Positions 1 to 7,077 of a stretch of 9,380 nucleotides of DNA are shown here, piece after piece. The notes beneath the pieces are model-generated. The model ran no database searches and had not been told where the DNA came from. It worked only from the letters and a program-made list of their open reading frames with translations. Source of the DNA: Thermoplasmata archaeon (GTDB lineage Archaea; Thermoplasmatota; Thermoplasmata; Thermoplasmatales; Thermoplasmataceae); contig JAJZYV010000043.1 in assembly GCA_021797955.1 (NCBI GenBank), positions 1 to 9,380 of the forward strand, given 5' to 3'. The translations under genes and the position numbers were made by a program. Position 1 is the first letter of the stretch. Each line of letters begins with the position of its first letter.

Positions 1-40
1 TAAGGGAAGAAAATGAAACATTTGCTGTACCTGAGAATTT
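1..40 (+). pseudogene. IS110-family transposase fragment (internal piece)
   Basis: This stretch aligns without gaps to bases 8528-8567 of the intact IS110 transposase gene in the same window, with 37 of 40 bases identical. Read in the matching frame from base 3 it gives REENETFAVPEN, against REEKETFTVPEN at residues 117-128 of the intact protein. It is therefore a piece from the first third of a second, slightly diverged copy, on the same strand. Similarity stops exactly at base 40, where the inverted repeat of the next insertion sequence begins, so the gene is broken there. Its 5' part lies outside the window. The rest of the gene is not found beyond the inserted element, so sequence has been lost or rearranged. 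Confidence 0.85.
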
Positions 41-69
41 CCTAAATTCCCTGACCATTAGGCACTATG
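41..69 (+). repeat. Left terminal inverted repeat
   Basis: These 29 bases match the reverse complement of 1476-1504 at 24 positions. The outer 11 (cctaaattccc) and the inner 13 (attaggcactatg) match perfectly. The five bases between them all differ. This two-block form suggests separate cleavage and transposase-binding parts of the repeat, which is inference. Confidence 0.88.
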
Positions 70-117
70 TTCTGTGATTTCCCCTGCTTTGCTGAATAGT
101 AAGCGTTATATGATAAT

Positions 118-1503
118 GTGCGAGTACACATTATATCATTCATAAGATATAAGAAGATTGGAAACAAAGAATACGCCTATGAGGTAACCTCATACTATGA
201 CAAGGTGAAGAAGGTACCCGCACAGAAGAGTAAATATCTGGGACAGGTTGTGAACAGGGAAAAGAAAGAATTCTTTAGACCCGGGAATGTGAAGACGAGA
301 CATGAAAAGCTGATCCTTGATTTCGGCGATTCTTATTTCCTGATCAAATTCATGGAAAAAAGAATGAAAGAGGTATATGATTTTATGGTGAAGAACAATG
401 TACTTCCTCTGGTACTTTACCGCATACTTGGCAAGACATCCATGAGAAGGGCAGGTATATGGTATGAGGGCAATATTGCAAGATATCTTGCCACAGGTGA
501 AATGATCTTACAGAGAATATCCGAAGTGCTGATAAAGTTCGGAGATGAATCTATCATAAGGGATTTCTATAAGATATACCTGACACAGCCGGAAGAGGGT
601 ATATCCATTGATACAACAGCGCTTCCCAACCAGATCGATCTGGAAATGACACAGTGGGGATATTCCTCTGAAACAATGGATGAGGAGATCAAACTCATAT
701 TAGTAATGGATCGGAAAAGGAATCGTCCCCTTTATTTCAGGCATATTCCGGGAAGCATCATGGATGTTTCCACTCTTTCCGCAACCAACAGCGAGATGGA
801 GAAACTTGGAATCAAACCCGGTCTCAGTATTATGGATGCGGGTTTCTTCTCCGAAGGCAATATCAAATTAATGATGGAAAAGAAGATTGATTTCCTGATG
901 AGGGCCCCTGCAAACAGGGTAATATACCATGATCTGGTTGAATCCGCAGCAGATATTGAAAATCCGGGAAAGGCGGTAAAATACGGAAACAGGATCATGT
1001 TCATATCCTCTACTATGACAGAATTCGCCAATCACAATGTTTTCATGCACATTGTTCTAGATCCTGAAAGAAGGGGAAGAGAATTGAGAAGGTATATGCT
1101 GAAGCATATGGATGATTATGATCCATTTGCGGTAAAGAGGAAAGGGTTCATGGTTCTCATGAGTTCACAATCAATTGAGAGGGATCAACTTATTCCCCTA
1201 TATTACACAAGGCAGTTTGTGGAAAAAGCATACTCATACTCCAAGGATGATCTTTCGTTACTTCCTCTCAGGGTTCATGGTGAAGAGGCTTTGAGGGGAT
1301 ACCTGTTCATAATATTTCTCTCCCTCATAGTATATATGGAGGTACAGAAAGAGATCGGATCAGTGGAAATGGCATTTGACACATTACGAAACCTGAAATG
1401 CAAAGTATTCGACAAAGAGATCGTTATACAGGAACTGACCAAAGAACAGAAGAAACTCTTTGAGAAGATAGAGGTCATAGTGCCTAATACCATGGGAATT
1501 TAG
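118..1503 (+). CDS. DDE transposase, IS4 superfamily (IS1634-like)
   Basis: This is a cut-and-paste transposase with an RNase H-like DDE core. The first catalytic Asp is D165 (SIDTTAL) and the second is D240 (SIMDAGFF). The third acidic residue is E369, within a textbook IS4-type YREK signature: Y362-x2-R365-x3-E369-x6-K376. The N-terminus (about residues 9-42, RYKKIGNKEYAYEV through YLGQ) resembles the start of IS1634-type transposases. The 461-residue length fits that group, and the frame is open throughout. The start is a GTG at 118, since a stop codon lies in frame at 100-102 and no in-frame ATG or GTG lies between. No clear Shine-Dalgarno site is visible. The TAG stop lies inside the right inverted repeat, one base from the element end. 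The gene looks functional. Confidence 0.88.
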   Translation: MRVHIISFIRYKKIGNKEYAYEVTSYYDKVKKVPAQKSKYLGQVVNREKKEFFRPGNVKTRHEKLILDFGDSYFLIKFMEKRMKEVYDFMVKNNVLPLVLYRILGKTSMRRAGIWYEGNIARYLATGEMILQRISEVLIKFGDESIIRDFYKIYLTQPEEGISIDTTALPNQIDLEMTQWGYSSETMDEEIKLILVMDRKRNRPLYFRHIPGSIMDVSTLSATNSEMEKLGIKPGLSIMDAGFFSEGNIKLMMEKKIDFLMRAPANRVIYHDLVESAADIENPGKAVKYGNRIMFISSTMTEFANHNVFMHIVLDPERRGRELRRYMLKHMDDYDPFAVKRKGFMVLMSSQSIERDQLIPLYYTRQFVEKAYSYSKDDLSLLPLRVHGEEALRGYLFIIFLSLIVYMEVQKEIGSVEMAFDTLRNLKCKVFDKEIVIQELTKEQKKLFEKIEVIVPNTMGI

Positions 1504-1504
1504 G
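1476..1504 (-). repeat. Right terminal inverted repeat
   Basis: This is the partner of the repeat at 41-69 (24 of 29 bases complementary, outer 11 perfect). It overlaps the last nine sense codons and the TAG stop of the transposase gene, so the coding sequence runs to the edge of the element. Confidence 0.88.
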
Positions 1505-1530
1505 AAATTGGCTTACAAGAATTTTTCACC

Positions 1531-1568
1531 AAAGAACTTAAATACTGATTTTTTTTTCGTGTTAATAC
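1531..1568 (+). promoter_or_regulatory. Archaeal promoter (BRE/TATA) for the dpp operon, probably leaderless
   Basis: A TATA-like box, cttaaata (1537-1544), follows a purine-rich BRE-like stretch aaagaa (1531-1536). Its centre lies about 28 bases before the dppB ATG at 1569. That spacing would place transcription initiation at or within a few bases of the start codon. No Shine-Dalgarno sequence precedes the ATG, which agrees with a leaderless mRNA. A run of nine T (1549-1557) lies between box and start. Oligo-T can terminate archaeal transcription, so it might also stop read-through from the upstream transposase gene. The TATA box is only 33 bp from the end of the insertion sequence. Confidence 0.6.
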
Positions 1569-2660
1569 ATGGAACTAAAGTATTATATCATTAGAAGGTT
1601 ACTTGTCTTAATACCGACACTTTTGGGTTTGCTGCTCCTGACCTTCATATTATTGAATGCTCTCCCTCAATCATTCATCCTTCAGCAATTCGTCAATTAT
1701 CATCTCCCCCCTGGGTCACCAACACCAAGTCAGCAGGAAGCCCAAGCTCGTATAACACTTGGATTGAATCTGCCTATTCCGGAGCAATTCCTAATTTATG
1801 TTAACAATCTCATGCACGGTAACTGGGGGTTTATGTATCCTAGTTCATCCGGAGTCGGTTCATATTACACCGGACCGGTTCTATCGGGCATAATACTGTA
1901 TTTTCCGGTGACACTTGAAATAGCGATATTTACCGTCATATTTTCGTTTATCATTGCCATACCTCTAGGAACATATATTGGTTCAAAACCAAATTCCGTT
2001 TCAGATCAGGTTGGAAGGGTATTTTCACTTAGTGGCTATGCCATGCCAACATTCTTTCTCGCATTAATTCTACAGATGGCTGTCAATCCATTTTTCCCTT
2101 CGTTTATAAAAGGGCAGGGCTATCCATCCTACACGCACCATTCGTGGATAAAAAGCATTGGGGGAACGCAGATGTCAACACCAACACACATGCTTGTATT
2201 TGATTCACTGCTACACGGAGATTTCTCGTTGGCTGCTGCAGCGTTTGGTCATCTAGTTCTACCTGTCTTAGCACTCACATATGGTTTGCTGGCAGCCCTT
2301 CTGAGATTTATACGGGCAGGGATGGTGGATGCTTCGAATCAGGAATATGTTAAGACTGCAAGGGCGAAAGGAGTCCCGGAGAAGCAGGTTTTGAGAAAAC
2401 ATGTAAGGAAAAACGCCCTTCTTCCTTCAATAACAGTATTTGGACTAGTATTTTCAGGTCTCCTTGGAGGAGTCGTGGTTATTGAGGAGGTTTATGATTT
2501 AAATGGCTTGGGGAGATTTGCTTTATCGACCGTTACAGGCGGATATATCCAGTTCTTTGGAATACTTGGAACTACATTGTTCTTTGGAATAGTACTCGTT
2601 TTGGCAAATTTAATTGTTGATGTTATATACGCATTGATGGACCCGAGAATTAGATATTGA
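1569..2660 (+). CDS. dppB: ABC importer permease, DppB/OppB type
   Basis: This is one of the two membrane subunits forming the translocation path of a peptide/nickel/oligosaccharide-type ABC importer. It begins with the family's N-terminal helix (YIIRRLLVLIPTLLGLLLLTF, about residues 6-26), followed by a long external loop (about 30-105). About five more hydrophobic segments lie near 108-137, 151-175, 222-250, 286-306 and 329-355. The cytoplasmic EAA coupling loop, EYVKTARAKG at 259-268 running on to NALLP at 282-286, contacts the ATPase. The C-terminus DPRIRY (358-363) is typical. At 363 residues it is slightly longer than the usual 310-340. It starts with ATG and no Shine-Dalgarno site, as the first gene of a leaderless operon. 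Family substrates include di- and oligopeptides and, in some archaea, oligosaccharides; the sequence does not decide which. Confidence 0.92.
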   Translation: MELKYYIIRRLLVLIPTLLGLLLLTFILLNALPQSFILQQFVNYHLPPGSPTPSQQEAQARITLGLNLPIPEQFLIYVNNLMHGNWGFMYPSSSGVGSYYTGPVLSGIILYFPVTLEIAIFTVIFSFIIAIPLGTYIGSKPNSVSDQVGRVFSLSGYAMPTFFLALILQMAVNPFFPSFIKGQGYPSYTHHSWIKSIGGTQMSTPTHMLVFDSLLHGDFSLAAAAFGHLVLPVLALTYGLLAALLRFIRAGMVDASNQEYVKTARAKGVPEKQVLRKHVRKNALLPSITVFGLVFSGLLGGVVVIEEVYDLNGLGRFALSTVTGGYIQFFGILGTTLFFGIVLVLANLIVDVIYALMDPRIRY

Positions 2661-2666
2661 GGTGAT
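2661..2666 (+). promoter_or_regulatory. Ribosome binding site for dppC, fixes a TTG start
   Basis: The sequence ggtgat, immediately after the dppB stop, is complementary to the 3' end of archaeal 16S rRNA. It lies 5 bases before the TTG at 2672 but 20 bases before the next in-frame ATG (2687), so TTG is the better start. Confidence 0.75.
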
Positions 2667-2671
2667 AAAAG

Positions 2672-3667
2672 TTGGAAACAGTAAATATGATCCCCGGCGC
2701 AAATAAGACAGAAAAGAAGAGGAATCCGAGGTTAGAAGAACTTAAGGATACTCTGAAGCTTTTGGTAAAAAACAAGCTCGCTTTGACAGGACTTATGATA
2801 ACATCATTTTACCTGTTCTTTGCAATATTGGATGTAGTTTATCCTCAATACTTGGGTGTAGGACCAGGAGCGGTAACAACTTTACTTAGATTTACTGGCC
2901 CTCATCCTGGTGCTGCTTACCAACCGACCCCCCCAACTTTTTCAAAGGGATGGTATTATTTTCTCGGAACGACATATGCCCAAATTCCAATACTTCCAGC
3001 GATGTTGGCTGCTCTATACAATGATATATGGGATTCTGCTATAGTAGTAATATCAGGAGCCGTAATTGGTATATTTATAGGAACATTTTCCGGATATTTT
3101 GGTAAACTAGTTGATGAAGTGGTAATGAGGATTACGGATATTTTCTTCAGCATACCCTTTCTAATATTTGCCATAATCATGGTTACAGTATTGAATCAGG
3201 TTTTTGCTGCTGACAGTATTACAGTTCCACCATTGACAATAATATCAGTTTCGCTGATTGTAATATGGTGGCCCACTTATGCAAGATTGACGAGAAGCAT
3301 AACTCTTTCAGTCAAGTCTCAGAAATTCATAGAAGCCTCAACCGCATCTGGATCATCAAGGGTAAGAAATGTCATTGTCCATGTGATTCCAAATGTTCTT
3401 TCCCCGGTATTCGTTCAGGTTTCACTTGATATAGGAAGTGTCATATTGCTGTTTGCAACTCTGGCTTTCCTTCCCCTGAGCTTTCTGCATTTAACTGCAT
3501 ACACACCCGAGCTTGGTTCTATGATTAGCAACTCAGATGGATTTTTGCTTCTTCCTGGCTGGTATGCCCCAGTTATACCGGCAATGTTTCTACTCATATT
3601 TACGATTTCAATAAATTTATTTGGAGATGGATTAAGAGATGTTTTAGACCCCAAATTGAGGAGATAA
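2672..3667 (+). CDS. dppC: ABC importer permease, DppC/OppC type
   Basis: This is the second membrane subunit of the importer, expected to pair with DppB. A soluble N-terminus (1-35) precedes the first hydrophobic segment (about 36-55). After an external region comes a degenerate form of the DppC 'LGTD..GRD' stretch: FLGTTYAQIPILPAMLAAL, about 97-115. The permease core then has hydrophobic segments near 122-142, 160-180, 186-200, 248-270 and 298-316. The EAA loop is at about 218-246 (KFIEASTASGSSRVRNVIV, then NVLSPV). The end, FGDGLRDVLDPKLRR, is the family hallmark. Its 331 residues fit the family. It starts 11 bp after dppB and ends 4 bp before dppD, so it is co-transcribed. A run of seven C (2928-2934) stands out in this AT-rich gene, but the frame is intact. 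Confidence 0.92.
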   Translation: METVNMIPGANKTEKKRNPRLEELKDTLKLLVKNKLALTGLMITSFYLFFAILDVVYPQYLGVGPGAVTTLLRFTGPHPGAAYQPTPPTFSKGWYYFLGTTYAQIPILPAMLAALYNDIWDSAIVVISGAVIGIFIGTFSGYFGKLVDEVVMRITDIFFSIPFLIFAIIMVTVLNQVFAADSITVPPLTIISVSLIVIWWPTYARLTRSITLSVKSQKFIEASTASGSSRVRNVIVHVIPNVLSPVFVQVSLDIGSVILLFATLAFLPLSFLHLTAYTPELGSMISNSDGFLLLPGWYAPVIPAMFLLIFTISINLFGDGLRDVLDPKLRR

Positions 3668-3671
3668 ATAT

Positions 3672-5243
3672 ATGATTACAAAGGAAGAAATTAAAACAGA
3701 ACAGGACAGAGTTCCATATATCGAAGTTAACAATCTGGTTACAAGGTTTTTCACGTCAAAGGGAATAGTTAAAGCACTAGAGCATGTCTCCTTTAAAATA
3801 CACCCCGGAGAAGTCTATGGGCTTGTAGGAGAAAGTGGTTGCGGTAAGAGTGTTACTTCAACATCAATAATGGACCTTATACCAGATCCTCCTGGAAGAA
3901 TTCTTGAAGGTGAGATATTTATTGATAATTTTAACATTCTCTCGGATCTGAAGTCTCTTGCGAAGATAAGGATCAGATCTGAGACAGATGTCAAGATTAA
4001 AAGGAACAAGGGCGCCATAAAGAGGCATAATTTCATACTCTCTAAAATCAGGGGAAACAAGATATCAATGATTTTCCAAGAGCCTTTTCTTGCACTGAAT
4101 CCTACCATCACAATTGGAAATCAGATTTCTGAGGCAATTATGCTCCATAACATAATTGGAATGGCAGATTCCATTATCAAAAGGGAAACGATGAAAACAA
4201 CCGATGTTGACCAACTGCTTGACCAACTCACGGAGATAAATGATTATTCGGCAAGAAAAAAGATCATTAATCAATGGACCAGAAATTTTGGAATCCCGGA
4301 TCTGGAGGCTTCCATAACATCTCTTCTGGATCACGTCACAGATCAGAAATATGTTGCTGAACAAATAGCACGTATGATTGAAGAAAACCAAAGGGAAATT
4401 AATATTGACAGGATAAAGGAAATAAGAAACTATTATACTATTGAAAAGAAAATCTTTGAATTAACACTTAATCAGATTCAGTTCGAAAGGATGGGTGAAA
4501 TAAAACATGCTCAGGAGGTAAAAGCTAAGATAAGGGCTTACAGAGCAATGTCAAAGAAGAAGTACTTCAAATTAAGGCTCCAAATGAGATTCTTCAGCAA
4601 TAGAGTTCTAGGAATATTTCACAAGGAAGCAAGAAGGAGGGTATTGGAACTGCTGACACTTGTTAATTTGGCCGGACCTGAAGTGGTAATTGATGAGTAT
4701 CCTCATGAATTGAGCGGCGGTATGCAGCAGAGGGCAATGATTGCCATGGCGCTTGCATCCAATCCAAAAATGTTAATTGCGGACGAACCAACTACAGCGT
4801 TGGACGTGACAACTCAGGCACAGATACTTGAACTAATAGGAGAATTAAACAAAGTTATGGGAATGTCAGTTCTATTTATTACACACGATCTGGCAGTAAT
4901 AGCAGAAATGTGCGATAAGGTAGGGGTAATGTACGCTGGGAACATTGTTGAAGAGACAACAACGGAGGAGATATTCAATGATCCAAAGCATCCATACACC
5001 GTTGGTTTGATGAATTCACTTCCTAGGGCGGACAAAAAAAGAGAAAAAGAACTGAAGTTTGAGACAATACCGGGCAACGTTCCAAATTTGATAACACCGC
5101 CATCAGGGTGTAGATTCCATCCAAGATGCAAATTTGCGATGGATATTTGCTCTCTGAAGAAACCAAAGCTTACTGAAGTCGCAGAGAATCACAAGGTGGC
5201 GTGTTTCCTGTATTCCAACGAATCAGAGGATGATGTCGCATGA
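3672..5243 (+). CDS. dppD: ABC importer ATPase, DppD/OppD type, with large internal insertion
   Basis: This is one of two cytoplasmic ATPases powering the importer. All motor motifs are present: Walker A GESGCGKS (53-60), Q-loop Q136 (IFQEP), signature LSGGMQQR (347-354), Walker B MLIADE (D371, E372), D-loop ALD (376-378) and switch His405. The C-terminal oligopeptide-transporter domain has C480, C486, C493 and C511 (CxHPRC pattern); in bacterial Dpp/Opp ATPases such cysteines have been reported to bind a [4Fe-4S] cluster. The protein has 523 residues, against the usual 320-340. The extra length is a charged, probably helical block at about 161-317 in the helical subdomain, plus about 35 residues at 92-127. 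The reading frame is open throughout. The ATG has a good Shine-Dalgarno site, gaggagat at 3658-3665, inside the end of dppC. The gene overlaps dppF by four bases. Confidence 0.9.
   Translation: MITKEEIKTEQDRVPYIEVNNLVTRFFTSKGIVKALEHVSFKIHPGEVYGLVGESGCGKSVTSTSIMDLIPDPPGRILEGEIFIDNFNILSDLKSLAKIRIRSETDVKIKRNKGAIKRHNFILSKIRGNKISMIFQEPFLALNPTITIGNQISEAIMLHNIIGMADSIIKRETMKTTDVDQLLDQLTEINDYSARKKIINQWTRNFGIPDLEASITSLLDHVTDQKYVAEQIARMIEENQREINIDRIKEIRNYYTIEKKIFELTLNQIQFERMGEIKHAQEVKAKIRAYRAMSKKKYFKLRLQMRFFSNRVLGIFHKEARRRVLELLTLVNLAGPEVVIDEYPHELSGGMQQRAMIAMALASNPKMLIADEPTTALDVTTQAQILELIGELNKVMGMSVLFITHDLAVIAEMCDKVGVMYAGNIVEETTTEEIFNDPKHPYTVGLMNSLPRADKKREKELKFETIPGNVPNLITPPSGCRFHPRCKFAMDICSLKKPKLTEVAENHKVACFLYSNESEDDVA
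5226..5234 (+). promoter_or_regulatory. Ribosome binding site for dppF inside the end of dppD
   Basis: The sequence gaggatgat is one mismatch from the ideal archaeal gaggtgat core and lies 5 bases before the ATG at 5240. That ATG overlaps the dppD stop (ATGA), implying translational coupling. A second ATG follows directly at 5243 and could also serve. Confidence 0.55.
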
Positions 5244-6718
5244 TGAATTATGACGAACCTAGGACAATACTATATGTATCTCATTTAAAGAAATACTTCG
5301 AACTTGCTGGAATTGTAAGAAAATCAAAAAACTTTGTGAAGGCAGTAGACGACATTAATTTCGAGGTAAAAGAAGGAGAAACTCTTGGTATTGTGGGGGA
5401 AACCGGTTGTGGAAAGACAACTCTGGGAAGAGCAATCCTTAATCTTATTGAGCCAACTGATGGGGATGTTTATCTGGACATACCTGAGGAAGACCTCAAG
5501 GAGATACAGGCATTGGAAAGAAAAATAAGCCAGATATCTGAGGAAACCGGGGAGATCGATAAGCAGGAATTATCTCATCTTAAATCCGACCTTCATCAAT
5601 TTAGAAAAAAATATTCACTTACACAGATCAGCGGGAGAAAATTGAAGGAATACAGAAAGATAATGCAACCTGTTTTCCAGGACCCTTTCAGTTCTCTGGA
5701 TCCAAGAAAACTGATCAAGAATTCAATTGCAGAACCTATGCAACTTTTAACAGATATGACAACGGAGCAAATTCAGGATAAGGCTTTAAGCCTGATCATG
5801 GAAATTGGCCTGAGCGAAGATCACCTGTACAGATTCCCACACGAATTCAGCGGAGGGCAAAGACAGAGGCTCGTTATAGCCAGGGCAATCAGCATTGAAC
5901 CTAAGCTACTTGTTCTGGATGAGCCAACATCAGCTCTGGATGTATCTGTGCAGGCACAGATCCTGAACATATTAAAGGAACTACAAAAGTCCAGAAACAT
6001 GACATATATCTTCATAAGTCATCATCTGAGCGTCATCAGGATGATGTCGGATAGGGTAGGTGTTATGTATCTCGGTAAAATGGTAGAACTGGCAGAAACT
6101 GAAGCTCTATTTACAGATATGCTACATCCGTACACAAAGGCGCTAATGTCAGCCATTCCCATTCCTGAACCAAACATAAAGAGGGAGAGAATAGTTCTGG
6201 AAGGGGAAATCCCAAGTCCGGCCAACCCACCCAAGGGTTGTTATTTTCATTCAAGATGCCAGGTGGCAATGAGAAACTGTGGCTGGTCTTCTAGGGATAT
6301 GGGAGAAGCCTTAAAGTTGATGCTTGATCCATATAGAAATCAGGAGGTTCAATCTTTACCAAACTTTGCTGAAATTCTCAGTGATGAGAGGGAAAATACT
6401 TTGGAACTGGTCATAGAGGAAAACTCCAAATATGATATGGAAGAAGTAATTAGAGGATTAAAAGCGTTGATAGAGAAGGAAGCGTCCAGACCAAAGGGTG
6501 TAAAGTTTAGCGCCATAACTGAAGTGGTACCGGGAGAAGAACCAAATACCATAGCACTTAAAATGCTTGAGCCATCTGTCCCTCAGCTGAAGGAGGTTAG
6601 AAAGGGTCACTTTGTTTCTTGTCTCGTATATGACTACAACTATTGGGAGAAAGAGGGAAAAACCAATAGTGGGGAAGATGTGATTGAAAGATCCAAAGTC
6701 TATCCAACTGCTAACTAA
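5240..6718 (+). CDS. dppF: ABC importer ATPase, DppF/OppF type, with two insertions
   Basis: This is the second ATPase, expected to form a heterodimer with DppD under the two permeases. Motor motifs are Walker A GETGCGKT (53-60), Q-loop Q147 (VFQDPFSSLDPR), signature FSGGQRQR (203-210), Walker B LLVLDE (D227, E228), D-loop ALD (232-234) and switch His261. Cys334, Cys340, Cys347 and Cys461 form the same potential cluster-binding set as in DppD. However, about 113 residues separate the last two, against 17 in DppD. The 492-residue length exceeds the usual 320-340. The first insertion, about 82-135, is charged and probably coiled-coil (KEIQALERKISQISEE region). The second is about 348-455. It overlaps dppD by four bases and the next gene by 35 bases. 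The ATPase is very probably active; the roles of the insertions are unknown. Confidence 0.9.
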   Translation: MMNYDEPRTILYVSHLKKYFELAGIVRKSKNFVKAVDDINFEVKEGETLGIVGETGCGKTTLGRAILNLIEPTDGDVYLDIPEEDLKEIQALERKISQISEETGEIDKQELSHLKSDLHQFRKKYSLTQISGRKLKEYRKIMQPVFQDPFSSLDPRKLIKNSIAEPMQLLTDMTTEQIQDKALSLIMEIGLSEDHLYRFPHEFSGGQRQRLVIARAISIEPKLLVLDEPTSALDVSVQAQILNILKELQKSRNMTYIFISHHLSVIRMMSDRVGVMYLGKMVELAETEALFTDMLHPYTKALMSAIPIPEPNIKRERIVLEGEIPSPANPPKGCYFHSRCQVAMRNCGWSSRDMGEALKLMLDPYRNQEVQSLPNFAEILSDERENTLELVIEENSKYDMEEVIRGLKALIEKEASRPKGVKFSAITEVVPGEEPNTIALKMLEPSVPQLKEVRKGHFVSCLVYDYNYWEKEGKTNSGEDVIERSKVYPTAN

Positions 6719-7055
6719 GGAACAAAAGCGGTCTAAAGTCGTCAAAGACATATCATCAAAGGATCTTACGAGGAAGGAACTATTCCTTTATGTTTTTTCT
6801 GACTTTTTTAGAATTTCATATATAGTTTCATGCCTGTTCGTAGATGCCCTCATATTGGGTCTTCAGGTGTTTAACATCGATGACTCAATATTCAATCTAT
6901 CTGCGATAGGGGGAAATTATTTACCATATTATTATATGTATGTTATATATCTATTTCTTATAATTATAGTCATGGAAATCATTGCCATAAGTCTGGAACT
7001 TAGACTTTACAGGAAAGTCTTCTATAAACCACTATTGAATCCGAAGTTCAGGTGA
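6684..7055 (+). CDS. Small two-helix membrane protein of unknown function, last gene of the dpp operon
   Basis: I do not recognise a family. The 123-residue product has a basic, hydrophilic N-terminus (1-34, rich in Lys and Ser) and two likely membrane helices, about 45-63 and 82-104. A short loop lies between them and a basic tail (RLYRKVFYKPLLNPKFR) follows. The positive-inside rule would put both ends in the cytoplasm. The start is a TTG at 6684, inside the end of dppF in another frame. A purine-rich ggggaag (6671-6677) lies six bases upstream and could act as a weak Shine-Dalgarno site. The overlap suggests coupling to dppF, so the protein may be an accessory subunit of the transporter, which is inference. 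A later start would shorten only the N-terminus. That it is a real gene rests on its length, its operon position and the two clear hydrophobic segments. Confidence 0.6.
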   Translation: MKDPKSIQLLTKEQKRSKVVKDISSKDLTRKELFLYVFSDFFRISYIVSCLFVDALILGLQVFNIDDSIFNLSAIGGNYLPYYYMYVIYLFLIIIVMEIIAISLELRLYRKVFYKPLLNPKFR

Positions 7056-7077
7056 TCTTTCAAGTTATATTTCATCC

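Larger units (their letters stand above)
41..1504 (+). mobile_element. Complete DDE insertion sequence, IS4 superfamily (IS1634-like)
   Basis: The element is bounded by imperfect terminal inverted repeats at 41-69 and 1476-1504. It carries one transposase gene that fills almost all of its 1464 bp. The left boundary is supported independently, because similarity to an IS110 gene ends at base 40. No matching direct repeat flanks the element: the left flank ends in gaattt and the right flank begins aaattg. The AT-rich flanks are themselves complementary over five bases, so the true ends could lie up to 5 bp further out. Family placement rests on the protein; IS1634-like is my best assignment within the IS4 superfamily. 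Confidence 0.8.

Noticed and set aside
36..1509. Target-site duplication around the IS1634-like element
   Set aside because: The flanks gaattt and aaattg are inverted, not direct, repeats of each other. They extend the inverted repeat and do not show a duplication.
4065..4391. Minus-strand frame of 108 codons within dppD
   Set aside because: It is antisense to the continuous dppD frame, which carries all ABC motifs on both sides. The insertion within dppD remains in frame and needs no separate gene.
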